Virus record (IMG/VR): IMGVR_UViG_3300025131_000021
Span: 1-64,000 of that record
Reading direction: 5' to 3' (one strand)
From: a virus
DNA length: 64,000 bases
Positions 35,763 through 44,322 of the stretch are shown one piece after another (the first letter of the stretch is position 1; every line of letters begins with the position of its first letter). The translations under genes and the position numbers were made by a program. The notes beneath the pieces are model-generated. The model searched no databases. It saw nothing but the letters and a program-made list of their open reading frames with translations, and had not been told where the DNA came from.

Positions 35763-36049
35763 TGACAAAACCAACAAGCCACTATTCAACTACAACTTCT
35801 AATAACAAATACCTCGATATCTGGAACCCCCCTTCGCTACTAACAAAAACAGGTAAAGAGCAAACAGTAACAATCGAATCAAAATATGCAAATCGTCCTG
35901 ATTTGCTTGCTTCAGATTTATATGGTTCTCCTAGATTATGGTGGACTTTTGCATACTTAAATGCAGATAAACTTGAAGATCCTATATGGGATTTTAAGGC
36001 GGGTCTGGACATTCTTATATTCGATCCAACTGATATAAGAAGGGTATAA
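35762..36049 (+). CDS. gp53: Baseplate wedge protein gp53
   Basis: 95 residues (T4: 196). LysM-like core: TIESKYANRPDLLASDLYGS, PRLWWTFAYLNADKLEDPIW, DFKAGLDILIFDP, the pattern of gp53 and phage baseplate LysM proteins. Joins wedges to the hub. Its start overlaps the previous stop (TAATG type). Confidence 0.85.
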   Translation: MTKPTSHYSTTTSNNKYLDIWNPPSLLTKTGKEQTVTIESKYANRPDLLASDLYGSPRLWWTFAYLNADKLEDPIWDFKAGLDILIFDPTDIRRV

Positions 36050-36050
36050 C

Positions 36051-38291
36051 ATGGCCACCACACATGATGATGATGCACGTTATAATAAGGCTATAGGCGT
36101 ACAAGCCAGAGGATTATCTGGCAAAGGCAAAGGAAAGTTTCTCCTCGGTAGTATGCTTGATCGCTTTAATTATACATATCATCTTAGATTTACAATGTTA
36201 AATCCAATAGAATCAATAGATATGGATCCTTCTTTAGGAGTTGTAATGGTTGAATCTGCAACAACTTCTAGGTACATTATTGATAGTTTTGAACTTACAC
36301 AAACTGTTGGATGGGACAAAGTAACCCGAAGTGCTTTTGGCGGACGAGGTACTTTAGTAATTACTGAATCTGGTGGAGCATCATATTTAGATAGTATGTT
36401 ACGTGCCGCAACTCTACTTAAAATACCTGATTATAAAGAAGCAACATATTTAATGGAAGTATCTTTTCCGACCGAAAGTCCATCTGATCCTATGCTACCA
36501 ACATATAAGTGGTTATTTAAAATTACAGGAATGGCAGTAAATGTTTCCACCGCAGGAGCCCAATATTCTATACAAATAATAGATGTATCGCAACATGCTA
36601 TTAGTAGTACAGTCGCAATAATTAACGATGTTTTAGTTTTAGATAAACTAGAAACATTTGGAGATTTTGTTGACACTTTAGAAAAAGAATTAAATGATGC
36701 CCAACAAAAGAAAGTTAAAGTAACACAAATGGTTGCCAATGAATACGAATTTATATATCCTAAAAGTTGGAAATCGTGGAAATTAGAAAACTTAGATGCA
36801 CCAGATGAAAATGATCCGTTTATGCGATCAACAAACGATAATACTAAAATACAATGTAAAGTAACAAAAGGAACTAACATACTTGATTTAACGGGTTTTG
36901 CAGTAGGTAATACAGCGGAGTTTCAAGGTTGGGTTAGTGATAAAAGTTCTTCTGGTGAAGCAACAGATAGAGATAAAACGGACGAAACAAAGTTAGATAC
37001 AATTAAAAAGTTTTATAGAATACAAACAGATGTAGAATATTTAAAGTATGATGTTTTAAGAGGCGAATATGCCCAGAAACTTACATATAAAATAATGAGC
37101 TACTTGGAACCTAGACTAGATGCAGGAATGGCAAAAACATATGTTCCAAATATTGGTAATGCTCAACAAGCAAAAACCCGAGTAGACAAAATGCGTAAAG
37201 CAGGATTGCTTAAAAAAGTTTATGCACACTCAGGAACAGGTATAAACACAAATGTTTTAAACTTTGATTGTACAATGAATCATTCTTACTATTCATTACA
37301 ACCTGTTTTTAATTCTGCTAGTATAGCACAAATACCTGGATATAAATTTGAACAAGGCGGAAAACACAAACAAAACAAATTATTAGATGACATTAAAAAA
37401 ATAGATTCAAAAATAGAAAAATTACAATCAGCGGCAAATGCAGAAAGTTCGCCAGGCGTAATAGGTAGTAGTATAGCAAAAAGCCAAGAAGACTCAGTTA
37501 AACAACGAAATCAAAAAATGGACGAATTAGTATCAACCCCTTCAGTAAATGATGAGCCCTCAGTTCCTGCACCAACAAGTAATAAAGGACGAATGACAGG
37601 ATTAACGTATGCAGAATCATTTCAGGATGAAGAAGAATACTTAAATCCAAATAGTTTTCCTATAAAATTTATAGAAGATGCAAATATGGCAACTAATATG
37701 GAAGCATTTCCGGGCGGATCACATCGCGGTAGGGCATTTTTTAACACAACATATTTAAATTTAAGTAACAATGCAGATTTTGCAAAAATAGATTTACATA
37801 TTAAAGGTGATCCGTATTGGTTTGGAAGTCCTAATAGTATACGAGATAATGATTGGCATGATGATGAAACCGGTTTATATGCTAACTATGAATTAGGAAG
37901 TTGTGCTTTCTTTTTTACAATGAATTTTCCGTCAACATCATTAGCATCAAGAGATTCAAATTCTCAATACGGTAGTCCTTCAGAAACAAATATGGAAAGC
38001 CAAGGAGTTAGCAATCCAACTCATCAAGGAACGGCTTCTTCTATGCTAACTGGAAAGGCTATGGCAAATAACGATACTTCAAGTAAAGGATTAACAAGTC
38101 CAGAACCATGGGTACAAGAAGCAAACGGATTAGAGGCTGTTTATCTAGTTACAAATATTATAAGTAATTTTTCTAATGGACAATTTACACAACATTTATA
38201 TGGATTGCGTGATTGCACAATTAATATATCTTTAGTTTATGACGAGTTAAAAGGCGACATAGACTTAGTAAAACAACATCAAGATTTTTGA
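36051..38291 (+). CDS. Large baseplate structural protein (VrlC-like by position)
   Basis: 746 residues between gp53 and gp5, the place occupied by VrlC-annotated proteins in marine T4-like phages. N-terminal half has beta-rich segments (YHLRFTMLNPIESIDMDPSL, TLVITESGGASYLDSMLRAA, YSIQIIDVSQHAISSTV); the middle (residues ~445-530) is a coiled coil and low-complexity linker; the C-terminus returns to beta (DADFAKIDLHIKGDPYWFGS, GQFTQHLYGLRDCTINISLV), like a hub protein in which a final domain docks the spike. No lytic motif. Probable hub or wedge component upstream of the spike gene. Confidence 0.55.
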   Translation: MATTHDDDARYNKAIGVQARGLSGKGKGKFLLGSMLDRFNYTYHLRFTMLNPIESIDMDPSLGVVMVESATTSRYIIDSFELTQTVGWDKVTRSAFGGRGTLVITESGGASYLDSMLRAATLLKIPDYKEATYLMEVSFPTESPSDPMLPTYKWLFKITGMAVNVSTAGAQYSIQIIDVSQHAISSTVAIINDVLVLDKLETFGDFVDTLEKELNDAQQKKVKVTQMVANEYEFIYPKSWKSWKLENLDAPDENDPFMRSTNDNTKIQCKVTKGTNILDLTGFAVGNTAEFQGWVSDKSSSGEATDRDKTDETKLDTIKKFYRIQTDVEYLKYDVLRGEYAQKLTYKIMSYLEPRLDAGMAKTYVPNIGNAQQAKTRVDKMRKAGLLKKVYAHSGTGINTNVLNFDCTMNHSYYSLQPVFNSASIAQIPGYKFEQGGKHKQNKLLDDIKKIDSKIEKLQSAANAESSPGVIGSSIAKSQEDSVKQRNQKMDELVSTPSVNDEPSVPAPTSNKGRMTGLTYAESFQDEEEYLNPNSFPIKFIEDANMATNMEAFPGGSHRGRAFFNTTYLNLSNNADFAKIDLHIKGDPYWFGSPNSIRDNDWHDDETGLYANYELGSCAFFFTMNFPSTSLASRDSNSQYGSPSETNMESQGVSNPTHQGTASSMLTGKAMANNDTSSKGLTSPEPWVQEANGLEAVYLVTNIISNFSNGQFTQHLYGLRDCTINISLVYDELKGDIDLVKQHQDF

Positions 38292-38306
38292 AATGGATAA
38301 GGAATA

Positions 38307-39446
38307 ATGTCAGGATCAATAGAAAGTGGTATACCTAATCGCTATAAGACAGGTGCAGGATTATATAATAAAATGTCCGGCATCTATATTGGCAAAGTAA
38401 AAAAGAATGAAGATAAAGAAAACCACGGCAGAGTCTGGGTATGGATTGGCTCAACTGGATCTTCTGAAGATGATGAACGCTATTGGCTTCCTGTTGTTTA
38501 TACTAGTCCATTTGCAGGAGCAACAGATCAATTAAAAGTATCACCAGGTAAAACTTATAAAGCCACACAAAAAAGTTACGGCTGGTGGGCAACGCCTCCA
38601 GATATTAATAACTATGTAATTTGTGCATTTCCTGAAGGTGTGCCGTGGGGTATATGGTTTTCTTGTTTATATCAAACCAGTACAAATCAAACAGTACCGG
38701 GTATTCCTTATGATACTACTACTGCTGGAGAGTTTCCGGCGGCTAACAAAAATAGATTATCGCAAGGTAAAAAAGATACAACATTCCCGCCACATGATAT
38801 AATAAAAGCCGGACTTACTACCCAAGGACTAGAAAAAGATAAAGTACGTGGACTAACAACTAGTGGAGCAAGACGAGAAAGTCCGAGTAAAGTATTAGGC
38901 ATACTAAGTCCAGGACAACATCAGTTTGTTATAGACGACGAGGATCCTGATAGTGGTATACGATTGCGTACTGCTAATGGTGCCCAAATTTATATAAATG
39001 ATACCAATAATTTTATCTACATTATTAATAAAGATGGTAGCAGTTGGGTTGAAATGGACGGTGACGGCCAAATCAATATGTATGCAAAGAATAATATTAA
39101 CATACATAGTGAAGCCAATGTTAACATACATGCTAATCAAGATATACGTATGCAAGCAGATAATATTGTAGGTATAAAAGCACTTGCCGATGTACATTTA
39201 GAAAGTGTTGGCAAAATGAATATCCAATCAGGTGATAATTTAATGATAACAACGGATGCAGATGGCAATATAAAATGTGCAGGCGGATATAAAGAAACTG
39301 CAAGTAGAATTGACATGAACGGGCCACCAGCGACTGCCGCAACTAAATTAACACCTAATTCGTTAGGCGAAAATAAAAATGTAACGTCTAGCATAGCAGT
39401 AAAAGTTCCAGAACACGAGCCGTGGAAAGGACACATAAATCAATAA
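38307..39446 (+). CDS. gp5: Baseplate hub/spike protein gp5 (no lysozyme domain)
   Basis: 379 residues. N-terminal OB-fold (GIYIGKVKKNEDKENHGRVW, then WLPVVYTSPFAG) followed by LSPGQHQFVIDDEDPDSGIR and a C-terminal triple-stranded beta-helix built from short repeats (INMYAKNNINIHSEANVNIH, QDIRMQADNIVGI), as in T4 gp5 and VgrG. T4 gp5 (575 aa) has a lysozyme domain between the OB fold and helix; no such domain is present here. SD GGATAAGGAATA precedes the ATG. Forms the membrane-puncturing spike. Confidence 0.88.
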   Translation: MSGSIESGIPNRYKTGAGLYNKMSGIYIGKVKKNEDKENHGRVWVWIGSTGSSEDDERYWLPVVYTSPFAGATDQLKVSPGKTYKATQKSYGWWATPPDINNYVICAFPEGVPWGIWFSCLYQTSTNQTVPGIPYDTTTAGEFPAANKNRLSQGKKDTTFPPHDIIKAGLTTQGLEKDKVRGLTTSGARRESPSKVLGILSPGQHQFVIDDEDPDSGIRLRTANGAQIYINDTNNFIYIINKDGSSWVEMDGDGQINMYAKNNINIHSEANVNIHANQDIRMQADNIVGIKALADVHLESVGKMNIQSGDNLMITTDADGNIKCAGGYKETASRIDMNGPPATAATKLTPNSLGENKNVTSSIAVKVPEHEPWKGHINQ

Positions 39447-40756
39447 TGTGGATAGGCACAGACTGTCAACAAGACGAAGTGTTTGATAAAGACACTTACA
39501 CGTGGCCAACAGGACAAAAATATACTGGCGAATTTACAAAAAATCCAAATACAAATAAAAATAATCCACCAATGATTCCGCACGGCAATGGTACATGTGA
39601 ATATCCGGACGGAAGAAAATTTGTTGGTACATTTAATTTAGGACAACCTGTAAAAGGAGAATGGAATGTAGCAACAGATATAGTACAGGATAACAAAATG
39701 TATACTTCTGATGGCAGAGTATACGAAGGAAATTGGAAAGACGGTAATGCTAAGTTAACATTGCATACGGGTACAATATATGAAGGTGTCTTTAAAAACG
39801 GAAAAATAATTAAAGGAACAATGACATATCCTTCTGGAAGGAAATGGAATGGTAAATTTGATGAAGATATGCAACGATATATTCATGATCCAGTAAAAGA
39901 AACAATAGTACCTAGAGGTAAAAGAACATACTATGGAGAAGTTAATAAATTTGGCGAAGAAGATGGCATAGGATATTTTACTATCGAAGATGGTACACAA
40001 GGAGCAGGCGAATTTACTAACGGATGGTTATCGGGCATTTCAGTTTTACAAAGAGCTTCAGGAGAAACATATGCTATTGATAGAAAAGGCAACAGTAAAG
40101 AAGGACACGGCATTTATGTTTGGCCAGCAAAGAATGCATACGAAGAAGATACATGGTATATCGGAGAATTTAAAAACGCAAAACCAGAAGGGTTTGCAAT
40201 ATTCAAAACAAGTTATGGATATACATGGATTGGCGAAGTTAATAGATCGTGGATGCCAGTAGAAGGCCGCGGAAATTGGTTTAATAGATATAATCAGCCT
40301 GTAAAATTGCCTATATGGATTGGTGGTGAAAAAAAGTTTGAAGGCTTTGGTACAAATATTGCTTCAAACGGAGTATACTATCAAGGAGATTGGGTTAATG
40401 GACAACGACATGGCTGGGGTATTCATACTAAACCAGATGGATATAGATATGAAGGCGAATTTAAACACGATAAAAAACACGGCAAAGGAATATTTTTTAA
40501 GGCAAAACATAATAGTGTCTACGAAGGCGAGTTTGCTTATAACCTACCTAATGGTTACGGAATACGTTATAACCCAGAAGGCCCAGGCGGCCCAGTTATA
40601 CATAGGGGAACATTTAAAAACGGGTTGTACTACGGAAAAGGAGAAATGCGATTTAGTGATTGCACATCCTTTTTTGGCACGTGGAACAACGGTAAATTAA
40701 TTAAGGAGGATGTAAAACGATATGAAGAACACACAGGAACACAATACCCAACTTGA
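39446..40756 (+). CDS. MORN-repeat protein
   Basis: 436 residues from the ATG at 39446, which shares one base with the gp5 stop (TAATG). Many MORN motifs of the type YxGxWxxGxxxGxGxxxxxDG: examples are YTGEFTKNPNT, YEGNWKDGNAKLTLHTG, GTFKNGLYYGKGEMRFSDC, YQGDWVNGQRHGWGIHTKPD, YEGEFKHDKKHGKGIFFKA. MORN arrays make elongated beta sheets and act in protein or lipid contact. Coupling to gp5 and late-strand location suggest a spike or baseplate accessory. Rare in phages as far as I know. Confidence 0.8.
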   Translation: MWIGTDCQQDEVFDKDTYTWPTGQKYTGEFTKNPNTNKNNPPMIPHGNGTCEYPDGRKFVGTFNLGQPVKGEWNVATDIVQDNKMYTSDGRVYEGNWKDGNAKLTLHTGTIYEGVFKNGKIIKGTMTYPSGRKWNGKFDEDMQRYIHDPVKETIVPRGKRTYYGEVNKFGEEDGIGYFTIEDGTQGAGEFTNGWLSGISVLQRASGETYAIDRKGNSKEGHGIYVWPAKNAYEEDTWYIGEFKNAKPEGFAIFKTSYGYTWIGEVNRSWMPVEGRGNWFNRYNQPVKLPIWIGGEKKFEGFGTNIASNGVYYQGDWVNGQRHGWGIHTKPDGYRYEGEFKHDKKHGKGIFFKAKHNSVYEGEFAYNLPNGYGIRYNPEGPGGPVIHRGTFKNGLYYGKGEMRFSDCTSFFGTWNNGKLIKEDVKRYEEHTGTQYPT

Positions 40757-41069
40757 AGCAGGTAATCTTAATAACGGTATTGGCATCAAAAAGTATAAAC
40801 TTAAAAAACATGCCGGAGTTTTTAAGCATAATATAGAAAACGGCGTAGGCATTACAGAATGGCCATCGGGTGCTAAACTATATGGTTATTTTAAAGATGG
40901 CACAATAAACAGTTTAGGACTTTTTATAACAAGTAATAAATTAAGATACTATGGTAAAATAAAAGATTTCAAGCCTGTTAATAATAAACATTGGTTTGAT
41001 GATAACAACAATGCAGTTAATTTTACCTTGGAAGAGTCAGTCAATATATTTGCAAAAGAAATAAGTTAA
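40722..41069 (+). CDS. Short MORN-like protein
   Basis: 115 residues. GNLNNGIGIKKYKLKKHAGV, then GVGITEWPSGAKLYGYFKDG show two or three degenerate MORN repeats. AGGAGG lies upstream of the ATG, within the 3' end of the larger MORN gene (35-nt overlap in another frame). C-terminal 40 residues are not MORN. Probably a companion of the larger protein. Confidence 0.65.
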   Translation: MKNTQEHNTQLEAGNLNNGIGIKKYKLKKHAGVFKHNIENGVGITEWPSGAKLYGYFKDGTINSLGLFITSNKLRYYGKIKDFKPVNNKHWFDDNNNAVNFTLEESVNIFAKEIS

Positions 41070-41090
41070 ATATATGTAAGGAATATTTTA

Positions 41091-41855
41091 ATGATAACAG
41101 TAGCACCAACAGTTGATTTTAGTATTTTTACAGCCTCAACGACTGTCGACACAACAACAAAGGCATTAATAACCAGTTTTTCATTAAGTACGGCCGGTAA
41201 ATCGTTTATTTTATCGCAAACACGTTATCGCCCTGTAAGAATATATCAAAACGGATCATATCAACAAGGTTATTATAATACTACTCTTGATTTTGAATAT
41301 GGGCTAACCTCAACAGAAGCATACAGAGTATACGAACAAGATGTTGCAGATGCCGCAATATTTGTTAAAAACTTTTATCCCGACACTACAACATGCACCC
41401 AAAATCAATTTGATGTGTTAGTTAGTTTATATTTCTTTGAAAGAAATTTACGAACATTTATAGGTAATTCAGGTACATACGATATACAAACTGCATTCTT
41501 ATCTGGTACTGCTGAAAATTTTGCAAATATATTAATGGATACATCTGCTAACAGACAACGACATTTTAAGGAAGCAAAAATATATGCCTTAGGAGAGTAT
41601 GGAGATGCGTTAACTACGGCGTGGCTTCGCAATGAAGGTATACAGTATATGCGAGCTAATTATCCGGATAATTTTCCTAGTGCGGCGAGCAGTCCAACGA
41701 CCGAGCAAAAAAGGCAAGCTCGGTTATCCTATTACCGTGAAGTTCAACTTTGGCTAACAGGAATGACCGAGCTTGAAAAGCAAGATACAACTAACTTATA
41801 TGATCAAGTTGTTGCAGGAACAATTGATCCTTTAAAGGCATTAATTGTTAAATGA
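41091..41855 (+). CDS. Lysozyme-fold (GH24-like) virion protein, probably inactive
   Basis: 254 residues. Middle region resembles T4-type muramidases: STEAYRVYEQDVADAAIFVK, TQNQFDVLVSLYFF, then a helix-rich end with RQRHFKEAKIYALGEYG. The usual catalytic block E-G-x-x-x-x-x-Y-x-D-x-x-G-x-x-T-x-G-x-G-H is not recognisable (here GYYNTTLDFEYG), so hydrolysis is doubtful. The C-terminal 60 residues are an extra helical tail. Because gp5 here lacks a lysozyme domain, this may be a split or replacement for it, or a structural remnant. AAGGAATA is the ribosome site. Its end overlaps the convergent lipoprotein gene by 15 nt. Confidence 0.55.
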   Translation: MITVAPTVDFSIFTASTTVDTTTKALITSFSLSTAGKSFILSQTRYRPVRIYQNGSYQQGYYNTTLDFEYGLTSTEAYRVYEQDVADAAIFVKNFYPDTTTCTQNQFDVLVSLYFFERNLRTFIGNSGTYDIQTAFLSGTAENFANILMDTSANRQRHFKEAKIYALGEYGDALTTAWLRNEGIQYMRANYPDNFPSAASSPTTEQKRQARLSYYREVQLWLTGMTELEKQDTTNLYDQVVAGTIDPLKALIVK

Positions 41856-43439
41856 AACTATTTTATTATTATTATTATCTTCCCAATTTACCATATAATC
41901 CCATTCAAAAATAGTAACTTTACAATTACCAAATTCAGAAGTTCCAGGACCATCATTCCAAGTACCTAATTTTTTCTTTGGATTCTTATTTTTGAATATC
42001 ATCTCTGCAAAATCTTCCCCAGAGCCATAATCATTTGGTCCATTTAGTGCCCAATTAGTAAAAAGCGGATTCGAATTATCAAACCATCTCCAATCACCTT
42101 CACTACTCAAATCAGTTAATCCTATTCTTAATGTATACCCTGATACTTTATTGATTTTATCATTCAATTGGTTATAAAAATAATTTGCAATAAATTCATT
42201 TTCTTCATTTCCTTCAATTTTCACAGGATACGAATTGAATTCTTTTGATAGATTTTTAGCTATTGACCAAGTAACACACTTATTGGTTAATGCGTATGTA
42301 TGGTTTTGATAAACCGTAAAATGTGAAAAGTGTTCATCAATATGTGGACGAGCCATCTCTAAGGATTCAGGCTTAGAAGGAATAACGGCCAGGATTTTCT
42401 TTTCGCCCCGAACACAACGGACACTGTATTCTTTCGACTTATCCTTTGTTTCATCAGTCAAGGTCCAAAATTGTTCATAACGGCTATCATCCGGATAATC
42501 TCCTTTTTCAGGCAAAGTCCAATCATTGAATCCTTCGAGATCCAGATTTTTGCAATATTCAACAGCACCATACCAATTAAGGTGGTAATCAAATGCTTCT
42601 TTCTGCCACATCAGCCTGGTTGTTGGTTTATTAGTTGTTGGTTTATTATTAGAAACGAGTTTCTCGGGCGTTTTATTAACAACTTTTTTAGCAACAGACT
42701 TCCGTTTCTGTTTTTTATTCTTAATTTGTTCAAAGAGCTTGTTAGATTGCACAACCTGATTCATAGCAAGTGTCTGATTGTTCCTCTCAACTACTTGAAT
42801 TCTATTTTCAAGAGTTTCGTTTTTCTTAGATAATTTTGCTATTGTTTCAGATTGTTCTTCAATGTAGGTATTTGCAGTTTTCCTATTTGCTCTGCAAGTT
42901 TCCATTTCATCCCGTGGAACTTTTATTAATGTCGACACTACAAAAGAATGTCCCATAAAACTTCCACCATGAAAGTTACTGTATCGTTCTAAATAGCGAT
43001 CCTCGGTTGTTACATTTCCCATATATAATTCTGCTCTCATTTTAGCAAACGAATTACCTTGGGTCAATGTATCAATTACACCGCCATTACCGCCAATACT
43101 AACATCTTTATGTTCTTCAATAACAGAAACATTAAGTCCACAGTAACGAGCAAACGCAATCATGGCATCATTAAATGATTCATTTTTTGCATCTTTACGT
43201 TCTGAACGTCTTGCTGACATTCCAACAAAATAAAATGCATCACCTTCTTTTGGAGTTTTTCGCAACCAATCAGGTTCTATTGCAGGCTCAGTATGATCTA
43301 GTTGAGAATATCCTGATATTTTTACTTTGTTTATTTCTTGAGATTTTGCTTTTGGAGTAGTAGCCGTCGCAGTTGAACAACTAATTATAAACGGAAGGAG
43401 TAAGTATAAAATCTTATCCTTTATTGTTATATTTTTCAT
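41841..43439 (-). CDS. Lipoprotein with LPP20-like, DUF1566-like and C-type-lectin domains
   Basis: 532 residues. Signal peptide with lipobox LLPFIISC|S (Cys 21). Residues ~55-195 have the LPP20-type pattern (EPDWLRKTPKEGDAFYFVGM then A-rich helix). Residues ~200-275 are coiled coil and Lys/Thr/Pro-rich linker. Residues ~278-345 match a DUF1566/Lcl module (LMWQKEAFDYHLNWYGAVEY, GFNDWTLPEKGDY, YSVRCVRG). Residues ~375-515 look like a C-type-lectin fold (YALTNKCVTWSIAKNLSKEF, LRIGLTDLSSEGDWRWFDNS, TNWALNGPNDYG). An exported, lipid-anchored glycan-binding surface protein expected on the host. It follows a second lipoprotein gene after a terminator. Confidence 0.75.
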   Translation of the reverse strand: MKNITIKDKILYLLLPFIISCSTATATTPKAKSQEINKVKISGYSQLDHTEPAIEPDWLRKTPKEGDAFYFVGMSARRSERKDAKNESFNDAMIAFARYCGLNVSVIEEHKDVSIGGNGGVIDTLTQGNSFAKMRAELYMGNVTTEDRYLERYSNFHGGSFMGHSFVVSTLIKVPRDEMETCRANRKTANTYIEEQSETIAKLSKKNETLENRIQVVERNNQTLAMNQVVQSNKLFEQIKNKKQKRKSVAKKVVNKTPEKLVSNNKPTTNKPTTRLMWQKEAFDYHLNWYGAVEYCKNLDLEGFNDWTLPEKGDYPDDSRYEQFWTLTDETKDKSKEYSVRCVRGEKKILAVIPSKPESLEMARPHIDEHFSHFTVYQNHTYALTNKCVTWSIAKNLSKEFNSYPVKIEGNEENEFIANYFYNQLNDKINKVSGYTLRIGLTDLSSEGDWRWFDNSNPLFTNWALNGPNDYGSGEDFAEMIFKNKNPKKKLGTWNDGPGTSEFGNCKVTIFEWDYMVNWEDNNNNKIVSFNN

Positions 43440-43461
43440 TTTGCCTTTATTTGCCTAAGTT

Positions 43462-43491
43462 TAAAAGAAAGGAGTGACCTAAGCCACTCCT
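43462..43491 (-). terminator. Rho-independent terminator between the lipoprotein genes
   Basis: Minus-strand stem AGGAGTG/CACTCCT (43491-43485 with 43476-43470), 8-nt loop, followed by TTCTTTT. It lies just after the stop of the 238-aa lipoprotein, so the downstream lipoprotein would need read-through or partial termination. Confidence 0.75.
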
Positions 43492-43499
43492 GAGTGAGT

Positions 43500-44216
43500 T
43501 TATTGAGTTACAGGTGCCTCAAGTGGGCTAACTTCAGTTTGAAAAAAGTCATCATCGTTGATGCCTTCTTTTTCAACTATTTCCCAGAACTTAAGACTAT
43601 TGACTGCCTGCTCTTGAGCGGCCGCCGTTACTGCATTACTTGCTTCTTGCTTTGCTTTAAAAACATTATGCTTGGCAGTATTACCAAATGCCTCAATAAA
43701 ATGTTTCTTTGGCATTGACACAAGTGCAAAATACTTGTATCCTGGGCGTCCGACCATGTCGGCTTCACGCTCAAAATACCACTTAGTAGTACGAGCACCT
43801 TTAAGTACATTCATATGAACGAACTTATAATAGCCCCTTGAACCTATTGTTGGTGCAAGTGTAGCACCATCAAGACCGAAACCTAATTCGGCTTCTTCAT
43901 ACTTTGCTTTTGCTACGGTACTCAAATACTCCATACCGGAGAACAACGCATCACGTTTCGCGGCACGTCTTGCCGATTTTTCAGTGGCGTAAAGTGAACT
44001 TACACCAGTAAAATAAATCAGATCTCCATCAAGCAATGGTTCATTCATTACCCACTCAGGACGATCAGATTGGTCTGGATACGTGATTGGTTTTAGTTGC
44101 TGAACAGTAGTAGTAGCAATTAAACTATCACTAACTGACGAACTAATCGATGGCCTTTTGTCACTACATCCGACAGCCACCATTGCAATTACCATTGCAA
44201 CGAGGATATTTTTCAT
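43500..44216 (-). CDS. LPP20-like lipoprotein
   Basis: 238 residues from the ATG at 44216 (MKNILVAMVIAMVAVGC|S), chosen because AAGGGA lies just upstream; an ATG five codons earlier precedes the SD itself. Lipobox Cys is followed by SDKRP, so outer-membrane sorting is expected. The mature part (RPEWVMNEPLLDGDLIYFTG, then A-rich helix) shares the P-x-W...GD-x-x-YF-x-G-x-S pattern of the neighbouring lipoprotein, so the two are probably related. Visibly richer in G+C than neighbouring late genes. Made from its own sigma70-type promoter, antisense to the baseplate genes. Possible superinfection-exclusion or host-surface role. Confidence 0.72.
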   Translation of the reverse strand: MKNILVAMVIAMVAVGCSDKRPSISSSVSDSLIATTTVQQLKPITYPDQSDRPEWVMNEPLLDGDLIYFTGVSSLYATEKSARRAAKRDALFSGMEYLSTVAKAKYEEAELGFGLDGATLAPTIGSRGYYKFVHMNVLKGARTTKWYFEREADMVGRPGYKYFALVSMPKKHFIEAFGNTAKHNVFKAKQEASNAVTAAAQEQAVNSLKFWEIVEKEGINDDDFFQTEVSPLEAPVTQ

Positions 44217-44293
44217 AACATTCCCTTTCAATTAAGGATTAACAGTTAAATTATGTGTTTACACGATGCAAACACTTCTGACCTCATGCAATT

Positions 44294-44322
44294 ATTATAC
44301 ACTATGCACACTCTAGAGTCAA
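44294..44322 (-). promoter_or_regulatory. Sigma70-type promoter for lipoprotein genes
   Basis: Minus strand: -35 TTGACT (44322-44317), 17-nt spacer, -10 TATAAT (44299-44294), overlapping the 3' end of the glycosyltransferase-like gene and leaving a ~70-nt leader to ATG 44216. Near-consensus, and similar around the -10 to the gp55 promoter. Confidence 0.8.

Noticed and set aside
41841-42250. Diversity-generating retroelement target (C-type lectin C-terminus)
   Set aside because: No reverse transcriptase or template repeat in the window; only the fold is suggestive.
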